A stretch of 64,000 nucleotides of DNA from QZKY01 sp942492925 (lineage in GTDB: Bacteria; Pseudomonadota; Gammaproteobacteria; Burkholderiales; Burkholderiaceae_D). The stretch is taken from the NCBI GenBank assembly GCA_942492925.1, contig OW818641.1, forward strand, positions 620,001 through 684,000, read 5' to 3'. A program made the translations under genes and the position numbers. Below, piece after piece: positions 35,612 through 44,018 of this stretch (position 1 is the first letter of the stretch; every line of letters begins with the position of its first letter). The notes under the pieces are model-generated. The model had not been told where the DNA came from. It searched no databases and saw only the letters and a program-made list of their open reading frames with translations.

Positions 35612-36814
35612 CTACGCCTTTTTTTGTCGCGGGTGATTCTCCAACCCGATCAAATTCAATTTGAGCGACATGGTTTTCAGCATGTCCGCTGAAATGCGTG
35701 TGCCATGCATGACCAGCGTCACGCCGTTTCTCAAAATGATCTTGAGATCGGCCTGACTGCCGTTTTTTTCGTATTTATGATAAAGAATGCGGCCATGTTC
35801 TTGCCACGTTCTTTCCACGGTAGTTTCGGTTTCGCGATTCATGGGAAGCGTTTCGTGCGAGAGGCCACCGGAATCCAGCATCGTCACGGCCATTTTTTGA
35901 TGGCCAGCTTCGTAATCCGCTCTGGCGACTGAAACGGAAACTTGTGTGGTGACCGTGCTGACTTCGAGCGTGGTGCGCATGAAAGGCCCGACTTGCAGCG
36001 GAAGATAAGGCTTCAGCGATTCGGGCGGGATCGGCTGCATATTGGTTTTGGTATTCGACGCAATGATGTCCAGTTGTTTCTGGGTTTCTTCGGGGCGCAG
36101 CGTGCGGGCAGATTTCAGCGGGTCGCTGGGCGCATTCAAAACAATATAGGCGTCGCTATCCCGGCCGAGTTTGTAAGCTTTGGCGCCGAAAAGCGAATGC
36201 GCTAGGACGACGTTTGCATAAAGGATGGCGCCCGAAGCCATCGCCACCGGAAAAATGATCAAGGTGTACGTGAAGGATTTTTCCTTGGGGCTTCGCATCA
36301 GGACGGGAAGCCCTTTGTAGATCAGGTATGCCGCGTACGCGGCACAGAACAGGCTCAAGAAACTCAAGGGAGGGAAAAGACCGAAGACACCGCCGATCAG
36401 GGGAGCCGTCGACGCATAGGCGGCGAGTTTGAATGCGCGCAGCGCGTCAGGTTGTCCGTCAAAACTGGGCGCCAATGCGTTGATGGCCAGCGACAAGACA
36501 TACACCATCGCCAGACTCATCAGATAGCTGAGCACCATCAGAAGAAAAGCGAACATGAACGGCACTTTGACTGGCGCAACAAATTTGCCGACGCCGATGG
36601 TGAACATGCCGATAAAAGCGCAGATCGACGGGATGATGGCCAGGAGCGCGAGATACTGAAAATACAGATTCGCAACGGACGTTTTTTCTGATGCCACAAT
36701 CACCCAAAAATGATCAGGCTTGAGCAAGGCATTCTTGGCGCGCGCCGATACGCTCATGTGACGTGCTTGCTTGGGTTTAAAAAACCAATTTCTGATTTGA
36801 TCCAGTGTGCTCAT
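35612..36814 (-). CDS. Yip1-family inner-membrane protein with C-terminal extension
   Basis: A 400-residue protein. The N-terminal half (about residues 30-215) contains five to six hydrophobic segments with the Yip1/DUF1282 layout (VASEKTSVANLYFQYLALLAIIPSICAFIG...). The remaining ~180 residues are soluble and polar, with a conserved-looking LQVGPFMRTTLEVSTVTTQVSVSVARADYEAG block, presumably facing the periplasm or cytoplasm. Function is unknown; Yip1-like bacterial proteins are loosely linked to envelope and membrane homeostasis. The promoter must lie in the long non-coding stretch upstream. Confidence 0.65.
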   Translation of the reverse strand: MSTLDQIRNWFFKPKQARHMSVSARAKNALLKPDHFWVIVASEKTSVANLYFQYLALLAIIPSICAFIGMFTIGVGKFVAPVKVPFMFAFLLMVLSYLMSLAMVYVLSLAINALAPSFDGQPDALRAFKLAAYASTAPLIGGVFGLFPPLSFLSLFCAAYAAYLIYKGLPVLMRSPKEKSFTYTLIIFPVAMASGAILYANVVLAHSLFGAKAYKLGRDSDAYIVLNAPSDPLKSARTLRPEETQKQLDIIASNTKTNMQPIPPESLKPYLPLQVGPFMRTTLEVSTVTTQVSVSVARADYEAGHQKMAVTMLDSGGLSHETLPMNRETETTVERTWQEHGRILYHKYEKNGSQADLKIILRNGVTLVMHGTRISADMLKTMSLKLNLIGLENHPRQKKA

Positions 36815-37451
36815 GAGACGCTTTCTGAAAGGGGCGGAACCCAGTCATGTGGTGATGCAAAGAAACAGTTTCTCTGATGTAACAACTCAAAATATGCATG
36901 CTGAGTCTAGCATTGCGTTGCCGTAAGGCAGCTTGCTTTAAATAAATATGCGAAAAAGCTGTCTCATTTTTCGCAAGTCAGGCACTTTTGTTTCCACGTG
37001 GAATGAAATGAATCGCCATGATTTGGTCAAAATCAAAGGACCAGTGATCACTCATTCAAGTCCCAAAAAATCACGCAGAATGAAGGAAGGTTATCGCTTG
37101 CATGTGGCATGCAAACGGTTAGAACGTCGCAAAATAAAATTAACAGAGAGTCTTTATGGGGAAAATCATTCAGGCCATTCTGGGGGGTAACATCCTTCAG
37201 AGTGAGGATAGAAAAAGCTGTTCGGCACGTATGGGACGCTGTCATCGACCTTTGTCCGTGGCGCCCCTGTGGCGTCGGTCGTTTGCACTGAAAGCGAAAA
37301 CAGAATCTTCTGATTTGGCCCGTTAGGTCGTCAATCGCTCCGGGGCGGGGTGCAAGAAACGCCAGCGATTTTTTTCGCTGTGCAATAGGCGCAACGTGTG
37401 AGTGTGCTGAAGTCGATTGCCGATTAGGGGCAATGCGGGACAAAGCATGAA
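36815..37451. other. gene-free stretch between the Yip1-family gene and valS
   Basis: About 640 bp, the longest region without a supported gene. It contains an inverted repeat GCGAAAAA/TTTTTCGC (36950-36974), the perfect 12-bp palindrome TTCCACGTGGAA at 36992-37003, and several T- and A-rich patches. Short open frames, such as one from ATG 37154, lack convincing ribosome-binding sites and resemble nothing I know. A small RNA is possible but unproven. Confidence 0.5.
36992..37003. promoter_or_regulatory. parS-like 12-bp palindrome
   Basis: TTCCACGTGGAA is a perfect palindrome centred on CACGTG and equals the core of the ParB-binding parS sites known in pseudomonads (GTTCCACGTGGAAC). The bases just outside, T and T, differ from that consensus. 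It may instead be a site for another regulator. Confidence 0.35.
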
Positions 37452-37487
37452 AACAGGCCGAGCACGTCATCGCGTGCTCGGCCTGTT
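37452..37487 (-). terminator. terminator of valS
   Basis: AACAGGCCGAGCACG (37452-37466) pairs perfectly with CGTGCTCGGCCTGTT (37473-37487). Read on the minus strand it follows the valS stop by 36 bp and its stem runs into TTTTC. A 15-bp stem with a 6-base loop is a strong signal. Confidence 0.8.
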
Positions 37488-37523
37488 GGTTTGACGTTAG
37501 GTGAACAAAGCTGCGCGCGATGT

Positions 37524-40325
37524 TCAGGCTTGCGTTAGCTTGGTATCCTGTTCCCTGAGTTTATCCAGCGTTGCGGAAAAACCGGCCAGGCGTTCGCGTT
37601 CTTGCGCGACGACTTTCTCTGGCGCTTTGGCAACGAAACCTTCATTGCCCAGCTTGGTGTTGATCTTGTCGATTTCCCCCTGAATGCGCGTCATCTCTTT
37701 CGCGAGGCGTGCACGTTCGGCAGCGATGTCGATTTCCACTTTTAACATCAGCTTCACTTCGCCAACAATGGACACCGGCGCAGGCGAGCTCGGCAGCTTG
37801 TCGACGATTTGTACTTCTGCCAGACGTGCGAGTGCTTCGAGAGAAGCCGCGAAAGTTTGCGTGCGTTCCTTGTCCGACGTTTCGATGATGAGCGGCACTT
37901 TTTGCGCGGGTGACAGATTCATCTCGCCGCGTAGTGCACGGCAGGCATCCGTCATCGCCTTGAATTGCGCCATCCACGCATCCGCGTTGGGGTCGATCAT
38001 GTCTGGGCGTGGTAGCGGATATTCCTGCGTCATGATGCTGGCTTCGCCTTGCGGGGCGCGGTCGGTGAGCGGCGCCACCGTTTGCCACAATGCTTCAGTC
38101 ACGAACGGAATGATCGGGTGCGCGAGGCGCAGCGTTTGTTCCAGCACGCGTAGGAGCGTGCGGCGCGTGGCGCGTTGTTGTGCTGCGTCGCCGTTCTGGA
38201 TTTGCACCTTGGCGATTTCCACATACCAGTCGCAGTATTCATCCCAGATGAATTGGTAGAGCGCCGTGGCGACATTGTCGAAGCGGTATTCGGCAAAGCC
38301 TTTTTCCACTTCAGCCGCCACGCGCTGAAATTCGGAAACGATCCAGCGATCAGCAGCCGAAAAGCTGCGACCATCATCGCCGCAGGAACAGGGATCGAAG
38401 CCGCAGTCGTGTCCTTCCACATTCATCATCACGAAGCGGGTCGCATTCCACAGCTTGTTGCAGAAGTTGCGGTAGCCTTCGCAGCGCTTGCTGTCGAAGT
38501 TGATGTTGCGACCCAGTGTGGCCAGTGCCGAGAAAGTGAAACGCAACGCATCGGCACCGTAACCCGGAATGCCCGTCGGGAATTCTTTCTCGGTGGATTT
38601 GCGCACGGCCGGTGCGGTTTCCGGTTTGCGCAGGCCAGTGGTGCGCTTGTCGAGCAGCGGTTTCAATTCGATGCCGTCGATCAAATCGACCGGATCGAGC
38701 ACATTGCCCTCGCTCTTGCTCATCTTCTTGCCCTGCGAATCGCGCACGAGGCCGTGGATGTATACATGACGGAACGGCACTTTGCCGGTGAAGTGTTTCG
38801 TCATCATGATCATGCGGGCGACCCAGAAGAAGATGATGTCGAAACCGGTCACGAGCACGGTCGACGGCAGGAAGAGATCCTGTTCAATCGTTTTTTCCGG
38901 CCACCCGAGTGTGGAGAAGGGCACCAGTGCAGAAGAGTACCAGGTGTCGAGTACGTCTTCGTCGCGCGTGAGCGTGCCTTTGTATCCGGCGGCAGTCGCT
39001 TTCACGCGCGCATCGGCTTCGTTGCGTGCCACAAACAGTTCGCCATTCTCGCCGTACCATGCCGGAATCTGATGTCCCCACCAGAGCTGACGCGAAATGC
39101 ACCAGTCCTGAATGTTCTTCATCCATTGGTTGTAGGTGTTCACCCATTGATCGGGTACGAAACGCACTTCACCGGATTCCACCACGTCGATGGCTTTTTG
39201 CGCGATGCTCTTGCCATCCTTGCCCGGCTTCGTCATCGCAACGAACCACTGATCGGTCAGCATGGGTTCCACCACCTGACCCGTGCGACCGCAACGCGGC
39301 ACCATCAGCTTGTGCGGTTTGACTTCGACGAGCAGGCCGAGCTTGTCGAGATCGGCGACGATGTGACGGCGCGCAAGGAAGCGATCCATGCCTTGATATT
39401 CGACGGGCGCGTTTTCGTTGACCTTCGCATCCAGCGTGAAGATATTAATTTGCGGCAGGGCGTGACGTTGCCCGACCTGATAGTCGTTGAAGTCGTGCGC
39501 GGGCGTAATCTTCACGCAGCCGGTGCCGAATTCCTTGTCCACATAATCGTCGGCGATGATGGGAATCTCGCGATTGCACAAGGGGAGTGTGACCATCTTG
39601 CCGATCAGATGTTTGTAGCGTTCATCCGTCGGATCGACCGCGACAGCGGTATCGCCCAGCATCGTTTCGGGACGCGTGGTCGCGACGACGAGATGTCCCG
39701 TACCATCGGCAAGCGGATAGCGGATGTGCCACATCGACCCATCTTCTTCTTCGCTTTCCACTTCCAGATCGGAAACGGCGGATTTCAGCACCGGGTCCCA
39801 GTTCACCAGACGCTTGCCGCGATAAATCAAACCTTCTTCAAACAGTTTGACGAAGGTGTCGGTGACGACGGTCGAGAGTTTCTCGTCCATCGTGAAATAT
39901 TCGTGTTCCCAGGAGACGCTGGCGGCCATATGGCGCATCTGGCCGGTGATGGTGTTGCCGGACTCCGTCTTCCATTCCCAAACTTTTTTCAGGAATTCAG
40001 GGCGGCCCATGTCATGACGTGTCTGCCCTGCTGCTTCCAACTGACGTTCCACCACAATTTGCGTGGCGATGCCAGCATGATCCGTGCCGGGCACCCACAG
40101 CGTATTGAACCCGCGCATGCGGTGATAGCGGGTAAGACCGTCCATGATGGTTTGGTTGAACGCATGGCCCATGTGCAGCGTGCCGGTCACGTTGGGTGGT
40201 GGCAACTGAATGCAGAAAGAGGACTTGCTGGGGTCGGTGGTGGGGGCGAAATACCCGCGGTTTTCCCACTCTGCGCGCCAGTATTGTTCAATTTCGGACG
40301 GTTCGTATGACTTGGCTAATTCCAT
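37524..40325 (-). CDS. valS: valyl-tRNA synthetase
   Basis: Class I aminoacyl-tRNA synthetase that charges tRNA-Val and edits threonine. The protein is 933 residues from the ATG at 40325 (MELAKSYEPSEIEQYWRAEWENRGYF), the usual N-terminus; the longer open frame upstream overlaps the thi leader on the other strand and is not protein-like. HIGH is present as PPPNVTGTLHMGHAF, the editing domain includes TTRPETMLGDTAV, KMSKS is GKKMSKSEGNV, and the C-terminal coiled coil (ARLAKEMTRIQGEIDKINTKL) is intact. Confidence 0.98.
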   Translation of the reverse strand: MELAKSYEPSEIEQYWRAEWENRGYFAPTTDPSKSSFCIQLPPPNVTGTLHMGHAFNQTIMDGLTRYHRMRGFNTLWVPGTDHAGIATQIVVERQLEAAGQTRHDMGRPEFLKKVWEWKTESGNTITGQMRHMAASVSWEHEYFTMDEKLSTVVTDTFVKLFEEGLIYRGKRLVNWDPVLKSAVSDLEVESEEEDGSMWHIRYPLADGTGHLVVATTRPETMLGDTAVAVDPTDERYKHLIGKMVTLPLCNREIPIIADDYVDKEFGTGCVKITPAHDFNDYQVGQRHALPQINIFTLDAKVNENAPVEYQGMDRFLARRHIVADLDKLGLLVEVKPHKLMVPRCGRTGQVVEPMLTDQWFVAMTKPGKDGKSIAQKAIDVVESGEVRFVPDQWVNTYNQWMKNIQDWCISRQLWWGHQIPAWYGENGELFVARNEADARVKATAAGYKGTLTRDEDVLDTWYSSALVPFSTLGWPEKTIEQDLFLPSTVLVTGFDIIFFWVARMIMMTKHFTGKVPFRHVYIHGLVRDSQGKKMSKSEGNVLDPVDLIDGIELKPLLDKRTTGLRKPETAPAVRKSTEKEFPTGIPGYGADALRFTFSALATLGRNINFDSKRCEGYRNFCNKLWNATRFVMMNVEGHDCGFDPCSCGDDGRSFSAADRWIVSEFQRVAAEVEKGFAEYRFDNVATALYQFIWDEYCDWYVEIAKVQIQNGDAAQQRATRRTLLRVLEQTLRLAHPIIPFVTEALWQTVAPLTDRAPQGEASIMTQEYPLPRPDMIDPNADAWMAQFKAMTDACRALRGEMNLSPAQKVPLIIETSDKERTQTFAASLEALARLAEVQIVDKLPSSPAPVSIVGEVKLMLKVEIDIAAERARLAKEMTRIQGEIDKINTKLGNEGFVAKAPEKVVAQERERLAGFSATLDKLREQDTKLTQA

Positions 40326-40460
40326 ATTATTAGTAGTGTTTTCGTGAAGCTTGTCATTATACGGGCTCAGGGGCCTGAATTGAGCGCCTGAATGCAGAGG
40401 AAGCGGGAGGGAAAAGCGGAAAAAATGAGCAATGCCCGCTGAAAAACTGGGGGAATACCT

Positions 40461-40466
40461 TATAAT
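40461..40466 (+). promoter_or_regulatory. -10 element of the thi operon promoter
   Basis: A perfect TATAAT stands 32 bp before the TPP riboswitch. The -35 region (about 40438-40443) is weak. Confidence 0.55.
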
Positions 40467-40497
40467 GCAAAAGTTTGTATTATTATGCGTAACAAAC

Positions 40498-40576
40498 GCT
40501 AGGGGTTCTGGCAGGACATCGCCGGGCGAGAAACACCCTCTGAACCTGATCTGGGTAATGCCAGCGAAGGGAAGCG
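40498..40576 (+). promoter_or_regulatory. TPP riboswitch (THI element)
   Basis: Thiamine-pyrophosphate sensor that shuts off thiC expression when TPP is bound. The aptamer is clear: GCTAGGGGTTCTGG, the pyrimidine-binding loop GCGAGAAACACCC (the common form has CTGAGA, so one or two bases differ), then CTGAACCTGATCTGGGTAAT and GCCAGCGAAGGGAAGC. P1 pairs GCT with AGC. It sits 99 bases before the thiC start. The expression platform appears to be the ribosome-binding-site hairpin at 40636-40670. Confidence 0.95.
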
Positions 40577-40635
40577 CGCAAGAAATACGGCCCGAAGTGT
40601 CTGAGTAGTATGACAACGGAGCCGCATCTCCCGGG

Positions 40636-40670
40636 TTTCCTTTGCAGGCGTACCAAAATTGCAAAGGAAA
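40636..40670 (+). promoter_or_regulatory. hairpin sequestering the thiC ribosome-binding site
   Basis: TTTCCTTTGCA (40636-40646) pairs perfectly with TGCAAAGGAAA (40660-40670); the right arm contains the AAAGGA ribosome-binding site, five bases before ATG 40675. Closing this stem would hide the site, giving translational control by the riboswitch above. Confidence 0.65.
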
Positions 40671-40674
40671 CACC

Positions 40675-42588
40675 ATGAACGCCAACCCAAAATTCTTGTC
40701 CGCCACCGCCACTGTTGACGAGGCTGCGGTCAAGCCCTTGCCGAATTCCCGCAAAGTTTATGTGACCGGTTCCCGTCCGGATATTCGCGTGCCCATGCGC
40801 GAAATCACCCTGAGTGATACGCCCGTTATGTTCGGTTCGGAAAAAAATCCGCCGATTTACGTGTACGACACGTCCGGTCCCTACACTGATCCCAATGCCA
40901 GCATCGACATTCGTTCCGGCCTCGATCCTTTCCGTACGCCGTGGATCCTGGAGCGCAATGACACGGACGAATTGCCGGGACCAACGTCTACCTACGGCCA
41001 GGCGCGTTTGAACGATCCGGAATTGCAGGAGCTGCGTTTCAATCTGAAGCGCAAGCCGCGTCGCGCGAAAGCAGGCAAGCAAATCACGCAAATGTATTAC
41101 GCGAAGCAAGGCATCATCACGCCGGAGATGGAATACATCGCGATTCGCGAAAACATGAATCGCAAAGCCTACATCGAAAGTCTGAAGGCGTCCGGCCCGA
41201 ATGGCGAAAAGATGGTCAAGCTGATGACGCGTCAGCATCCCGGCATGCCGTTTGGTGCAAATATTCCGAAAGAGATCACGCCGGAATTCGTGCGCAGCGA
41301 AGTCGCAGCCGGTCGCGCGATTATTCCCGCGAACATCAACCATCCGGAAGTCGAGCCGATGATCATCGGCCGCAACTTCCTCGTGAAGATCAACGCGAAC
41401 ATCGGCAACTCTGCACTGTCATCCGGCATCAATGAGGAAGTCGAAAAAATGACTTGGGCGATTCGTTGGGGCGGCGATAACGTGATGGATCTCTCCACCG
41501 GCAAGCACATCCACGAAACGCGCGAATGGATCGTGCGCAATGCACCGGTACCCATCGGCACGGTGCCGATTTATCAGGCCCTGGAAAAGGTCAACGGCAT
41601 CGCCGAAAACCTCACCTGGGAAATTTTCAAGGACACGCTAATCGAGCAAGCCGAGCAAGGCGTCGACTATTTCACGATTCACGCAGGCCTCTTGCTGCGC
41701 CATGTGCCGATAACGGCCGAGCGCATGACGGGCATTGTGTCGCGTGGTGGTTCGATCATGGCGAAGTGGTGTCTGGCGCATCACACAGAAAGTTTCCTGT
41801 ACACGAATTTCCGCGAAATTTGCGAAATCCTCGCAGCGTATGACGTGGCGATTTCGCTGGGCGACGGGCTGCGTCCGGGTTCGATTTACGATGCGAACGA
41901 TGACGCGCAATTCGGCGAACTGGAAATTCTCGGCGAACTCACCAAGATCGCGTGGGAATACAACGTGCAAGTGCTGATCGAAGGGCCAGGTCACGTGCCG
42001 ATGCACATGATCAAGGTCAACATGGAAAAGCAACTGGAACAGTGCTTCGAAGCGCCGTTCTACACGCTGGGACCGTTGGTGACTGACATTGCGCCAGGTT
42101 ATGACCACATCACGTCGGCGATGGGCGCGGCGATGATTGGCTGGTACGGCACCGCGATGCTCTGCTACGTGACGCCAAAGGAACATCTTGGCTTGCCGAA
42201 CAAGGCGGATGTGAAGGAAGGCATCATCGTCTACAAGCTCGCAGCGCATGCGGCCGATTTGGCAAAGGGGCACCCCGGTGCGCAGATCCGCGACAATGCG
42301 ATGTCCAAGGCACGCTTTGAATTCCGTTGGGAAGACCAGTTCAATATTGGGCTGGACCCGGATCGCGCGAAGTCCTTCCACGATGAAACGCTGCCGAAAG
42401 ATTCCGCGAAAGTTGCGCACTTCTGCTCGATGTGCGGCCCGAAGTTCTGCTCGATGAAAATTTCGCAGGAAGTGCGTGATTATGCGGCGAACAAAGGCAT
42501 CTCGGAAATCGAGGCATTGAAACAGGGCATGCAAGAACGCTCGGTCGAGTTCGTGAGCTGCGGTTCCGAGATCTATCACAAGCAATGA
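40675..42588 (+). CDS. thiC: phosphomethylpyrimidine synthase ThiC
   Basis: ThiC is a radical-SAM-type enzyme that rearranges aminoimidazole ribotide into hydroxymethylpyrimidine phosphate, the pyrimidine half of thiamine. The 637-residue protein has the N-terminal ThiC-associated domain (about 1-110), the catalytic barrel with blocks such as INANIGNSA and SLGDGLRPGS, and the C-terminal 4Fe-4S motif CSMCGPKFC (Cys584, 587, 592). ATG 40675 follows AAAGGA. It heads the operon under the TPP riboswitch. Confidence 0.98.
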   Translation: MNANPKFLSATATVDEAAVKPLPNSRKVYVTGSRPDIRVPMREITLSDTPVMFGSEKNPPIYVYDTSGPYTDPNASIDIRSGLDPFRTPWILERNDTDELPGPTSTYGQARLNDPELQELRFNLKRKPRRAKAGKQITQMYYAKQGIITPEMEYIAIRENMNRKAYIESLKASGPNGEKMVKLMTRQHPGMPFGANIPKEITPEFVRSEVAAGRAIIPANINHPEVEPMIIGRNFLVKINANIGNSALSSGINEEVEKMTWAIRWGGDNVMDLSTGKHIHETREWIVRNAPVPIGTVPIYQALEKVNGIAENLTWEIFKDTLIEQAEQGVDYFTIHAGLLLRHVPITAERMTGIVSRGGSIMAKWCLAHHTESFLYTNFREICEILAAYDVAISLGDGLRPGSIYDANDDAQFGELEILGELTKIAWEYNVQVLIEGPGHVPMHMIKVNMEKQLEQCFEAPFYTLGPLVTDIAPGYDHITSAMGAAMIGWYGTAMLCYVTPKEHLGLPNKADVKEGIIVYKLAAHAADLAKGHPGAQIRDNAMSKARFEFRWEDQFNIGLDPDRAKSFHDETLPKDSAKVAHFCSMCGPKFCSMKISQEVRDYAANKGISEIEALKQGMQERSVEFVSCGSEIYHKQ

Positions 42589-42598
42589 TGGGTTAGCC

Positions 42599-42805
42599 AT
42601 GACGATCGAAATTATGTTGAATGGGGAGGCGCAACGTCTCCCCGCCGGACACAATGTGCAACAACTGGTCGACCAGCTCGGATTGACGGGGCAGGCGCTG
42701 GCGGTGGCGGTCAATCGTCAGGTGGTGCCGCGGGCGTCGTGGCAGCAAAAGGTTTTCAATGCACAAGATCGTGTTGAGATTGTTCGTGCCATTGGAGGAG
42801 GGTAA
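42599..42805 (+). CDS. thiS: sulfur carrier protein ThiS
   Basis: ThiS is a ubiquitin-fold protein whose C-terminal Gly-Gly becomes a thiocarboxylate and donates sulfur to the thiazole synthase ThiG. The 68-residue protein (MTIEIMLNGEAQRLP...) ends in VEIVRAIGGG, so the required terminal glycines are present. It starts 10 bp after thiC and ends 2 bp before a second ThiS-like gene. Adenylation by ThiF-like activity must come from elsewhere in the genome. Confidence 0.93.
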   Translation: MTIEIMLNGEAQRLPAGHNVQQLVDQLGLTGQALAVAVNRQVVPRASWQQKVFNAQDRVEIVRAIGGG

Positions 42806-42807
42806 TC

Positions 42808-43029
42808 ATGTCAGTTGATTTCACGCTAAACGGGGAACCGTGCAATTTGCCAAAAGGATCGCTGGTCAAGGATCTGGTAAAAGAGCTGGAGTTGGGTGAG
42901 CTGCCGTTGACCATCAAGGTTAACCGGAAACGTTTGATGCGGCATGATTGGAAACAAGAGATATTGGCTGGAGATACTGTGGAAGTTAATCAGGCCATCC
43001 CGCATTCCTGCGTCACCATTCAGGTATAA
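42808..43029 (+). CDS. second ThiS-like protein lacking the C-terminal Gly-Gly
   Basis: A 73-residue protein of the ThiS/beta-grasp type: MSVDFTLNGEPCNLPKGSLVKDLVKELELGE, then an Asn-Arg (VNRKRLMRHDW) and DTVEVNQAI segment matching its neighbour closely in layout. Where ThiS ends AIGGG this one reads AIPHSCVTIQV. Without terminal glycines it cannot form the normal thiocarboxylate. Reading the other two frames of the last 40 bases does not restore GG. GGAGG lies just before the start, inside the thiS end. It may be a decayed duplicate, a structural partner of ThiG, or a carrier processed at its C-terminus. Confidence 0.75.
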   Translation: MSVDFTLNGEPCNLPKGSLVKDLVKELELGELPLTIKVNRKRLMRHDWKQEILAGDTVEVNQAIPHSCVTIQV

Positions 43030-43075
43030 AACGCAAATATAAAACCAATTTATTACATCAATGAAGGAAAAGAAA

Positions 43076-43864
43076 ATGAGTTCGCAAGACCATACTTTGA
43101 CCATTGCTGGCAAAACTTACCGTTCACGTTTGCTGGTGGGCAGCGGCAAGTACGCAAGCCTGGAACAGACGCGTGATGCGACTGAAGCGAGCGGTTCGGA
43201 AATTATCACGGTGGCGATCCGTCGCGTGAACATCGGCCAGGATCCGAAAGCGCCGAACTTGCTGGATTTCGTGCCGCCTTCCAAATACACGATTTTGCCG
43301 AACACCGCCGGTTGCTACAACGCTGAAGATGCGATTTACACGCTGCAGATGGCGCGGGAACTGTTGAACGGTCACAAACTCGTGAAGCTCGAAGTGCTGG
43401 GCGACGAAAAATCGCTATTCCCCAATATGCCGGAAACGCTGAAAGCCGCACAAGTGCTGGTCAAGGACGGTTTCGATGTGATGGTGTACTGCAGCGACGA
43501 TCCGATCCAGGCCAAGATGCTCGAAGACATCGGCTGCTGCGCGGTGATGCCGCTGGCTTCCTTGATTGGTTCCGGCATGGGCATTCTGAATCCGTGGAAC
43601 CTTTCGCTGATCATTGAAAACGCGAAGGTGCCGATCATCGTCGATGCAGGTGTAGGCACGGCATCGGATGCGGCGGTTGCGATGGAACTGGGCTGCGACG
43701 GCGTGTTGATGAATTCCGCGATTGCACTGGCCAAAGATCCGATCCGCATGGCGACTGCGATGAAGAACGCGATCCTTGCCGGACGCGATGCGTATTTGGC
43801 TGGGCGCATGCCGCGCAAGTTTGCCGCTTCGCCGTCGTCGCCGATGGCAGGTCGTTTTATTTAA
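43076..43864 (+). CDS. thiG: thiazole synthase ThiG
   Basis: ThiG condenses 1-deoxyxylulose phosphate, dehydroglycine and ThiS-bound sulfur into the thiazole phosphate half of thiamine. The 262-residue barrel protein has SRLLVGSGKY at the start, LLDFVPPSKYTILPNTAGCYNAEDA, the Schiff-base Lys in HKLVKLEVLGDE, and IVDAGVGTASDAAVAMELGCDGVLMN. I use ATG 43076, preceded by AAGGAAA; an ATG at 43061 is in frame but carries that site within its codons. The gap after thiS2 is 46 bp. Confidence 0.96.
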   Translation: MSSQDHTLTIAGKTYRSRLLVGSGKYASLEQTRDATEASGSEIITVAIRRVNIGQDPKAPNLLDFVPPSKYTILPNTAGCYNAEDAIYTLQMARELLNGHKLVKLEVLGDEKSLFPNMPETLKAAQVLVKDGFDVMVYCSDDPIQAKMLEDIGCCAVMPLASLIGSGMGILNPWNLSLIIENAKVPIIVDAGVGTASDAAVAMELGCDGVLMNSAIALAKDPIRMATAMKNAILAGRDAYLAGRMPRKFAASPSSPMAGRFI

Positions 43865-43940
43865 CGAACTGCTAAAAATATTGTGGTGGCCATCCTCGCT
43901 ACGTTTTTGGCAGTCCGTTAACGGATTGAAAGCGCACTTC

Positions 43941-43986
43941 ACCACCCCCTTCTCGCCTTGAGGGGAGAAGGTTAGGGTGTGGGGGC
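43941..43986. repeat. REP-like palindromic element between thiG and thiD
   Basis: CCTTCTC (43948-43954) and GAGAAGG (43965-43971) form a hairpin, preceded by ACCACCCC and followed by TTAGGGTGTGGGGG. The arrangement matches the element at 3432-3470. Being inside the thi operon, it may affect mRNA stability or partial termination. Confidence 0.5.
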
Positions 43987-44018
43987 AAATGACAAGCAAT
44001 CACCCAAAGGAGAAAAGC

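Noticed and set aside
37154..37321. Small protein starting MGKIIQAILGG
   Set aside because: Only a weak GAGAG precedes it, the rest of the frame is Arg/Ser-rich and not protein-like, and it has no gene context.
38175..40310. A 711-codon open frame antisense to valS, and similar long antisense frames such as 11674-13035 opposite ftsI
   Set aside because: They mirror strongly coding genes, have compositions expected of a reverse reading (rich in His, Arg, Gln), and lack ribosome-binding sites and known motifs.
42985..43060. Loss of Gly-Gly in the second ThiS-like gene caused by a frameshift
   Set aside because: I read both other frames from the AI codons to position 43060; neither gives a Gly-Gly end.
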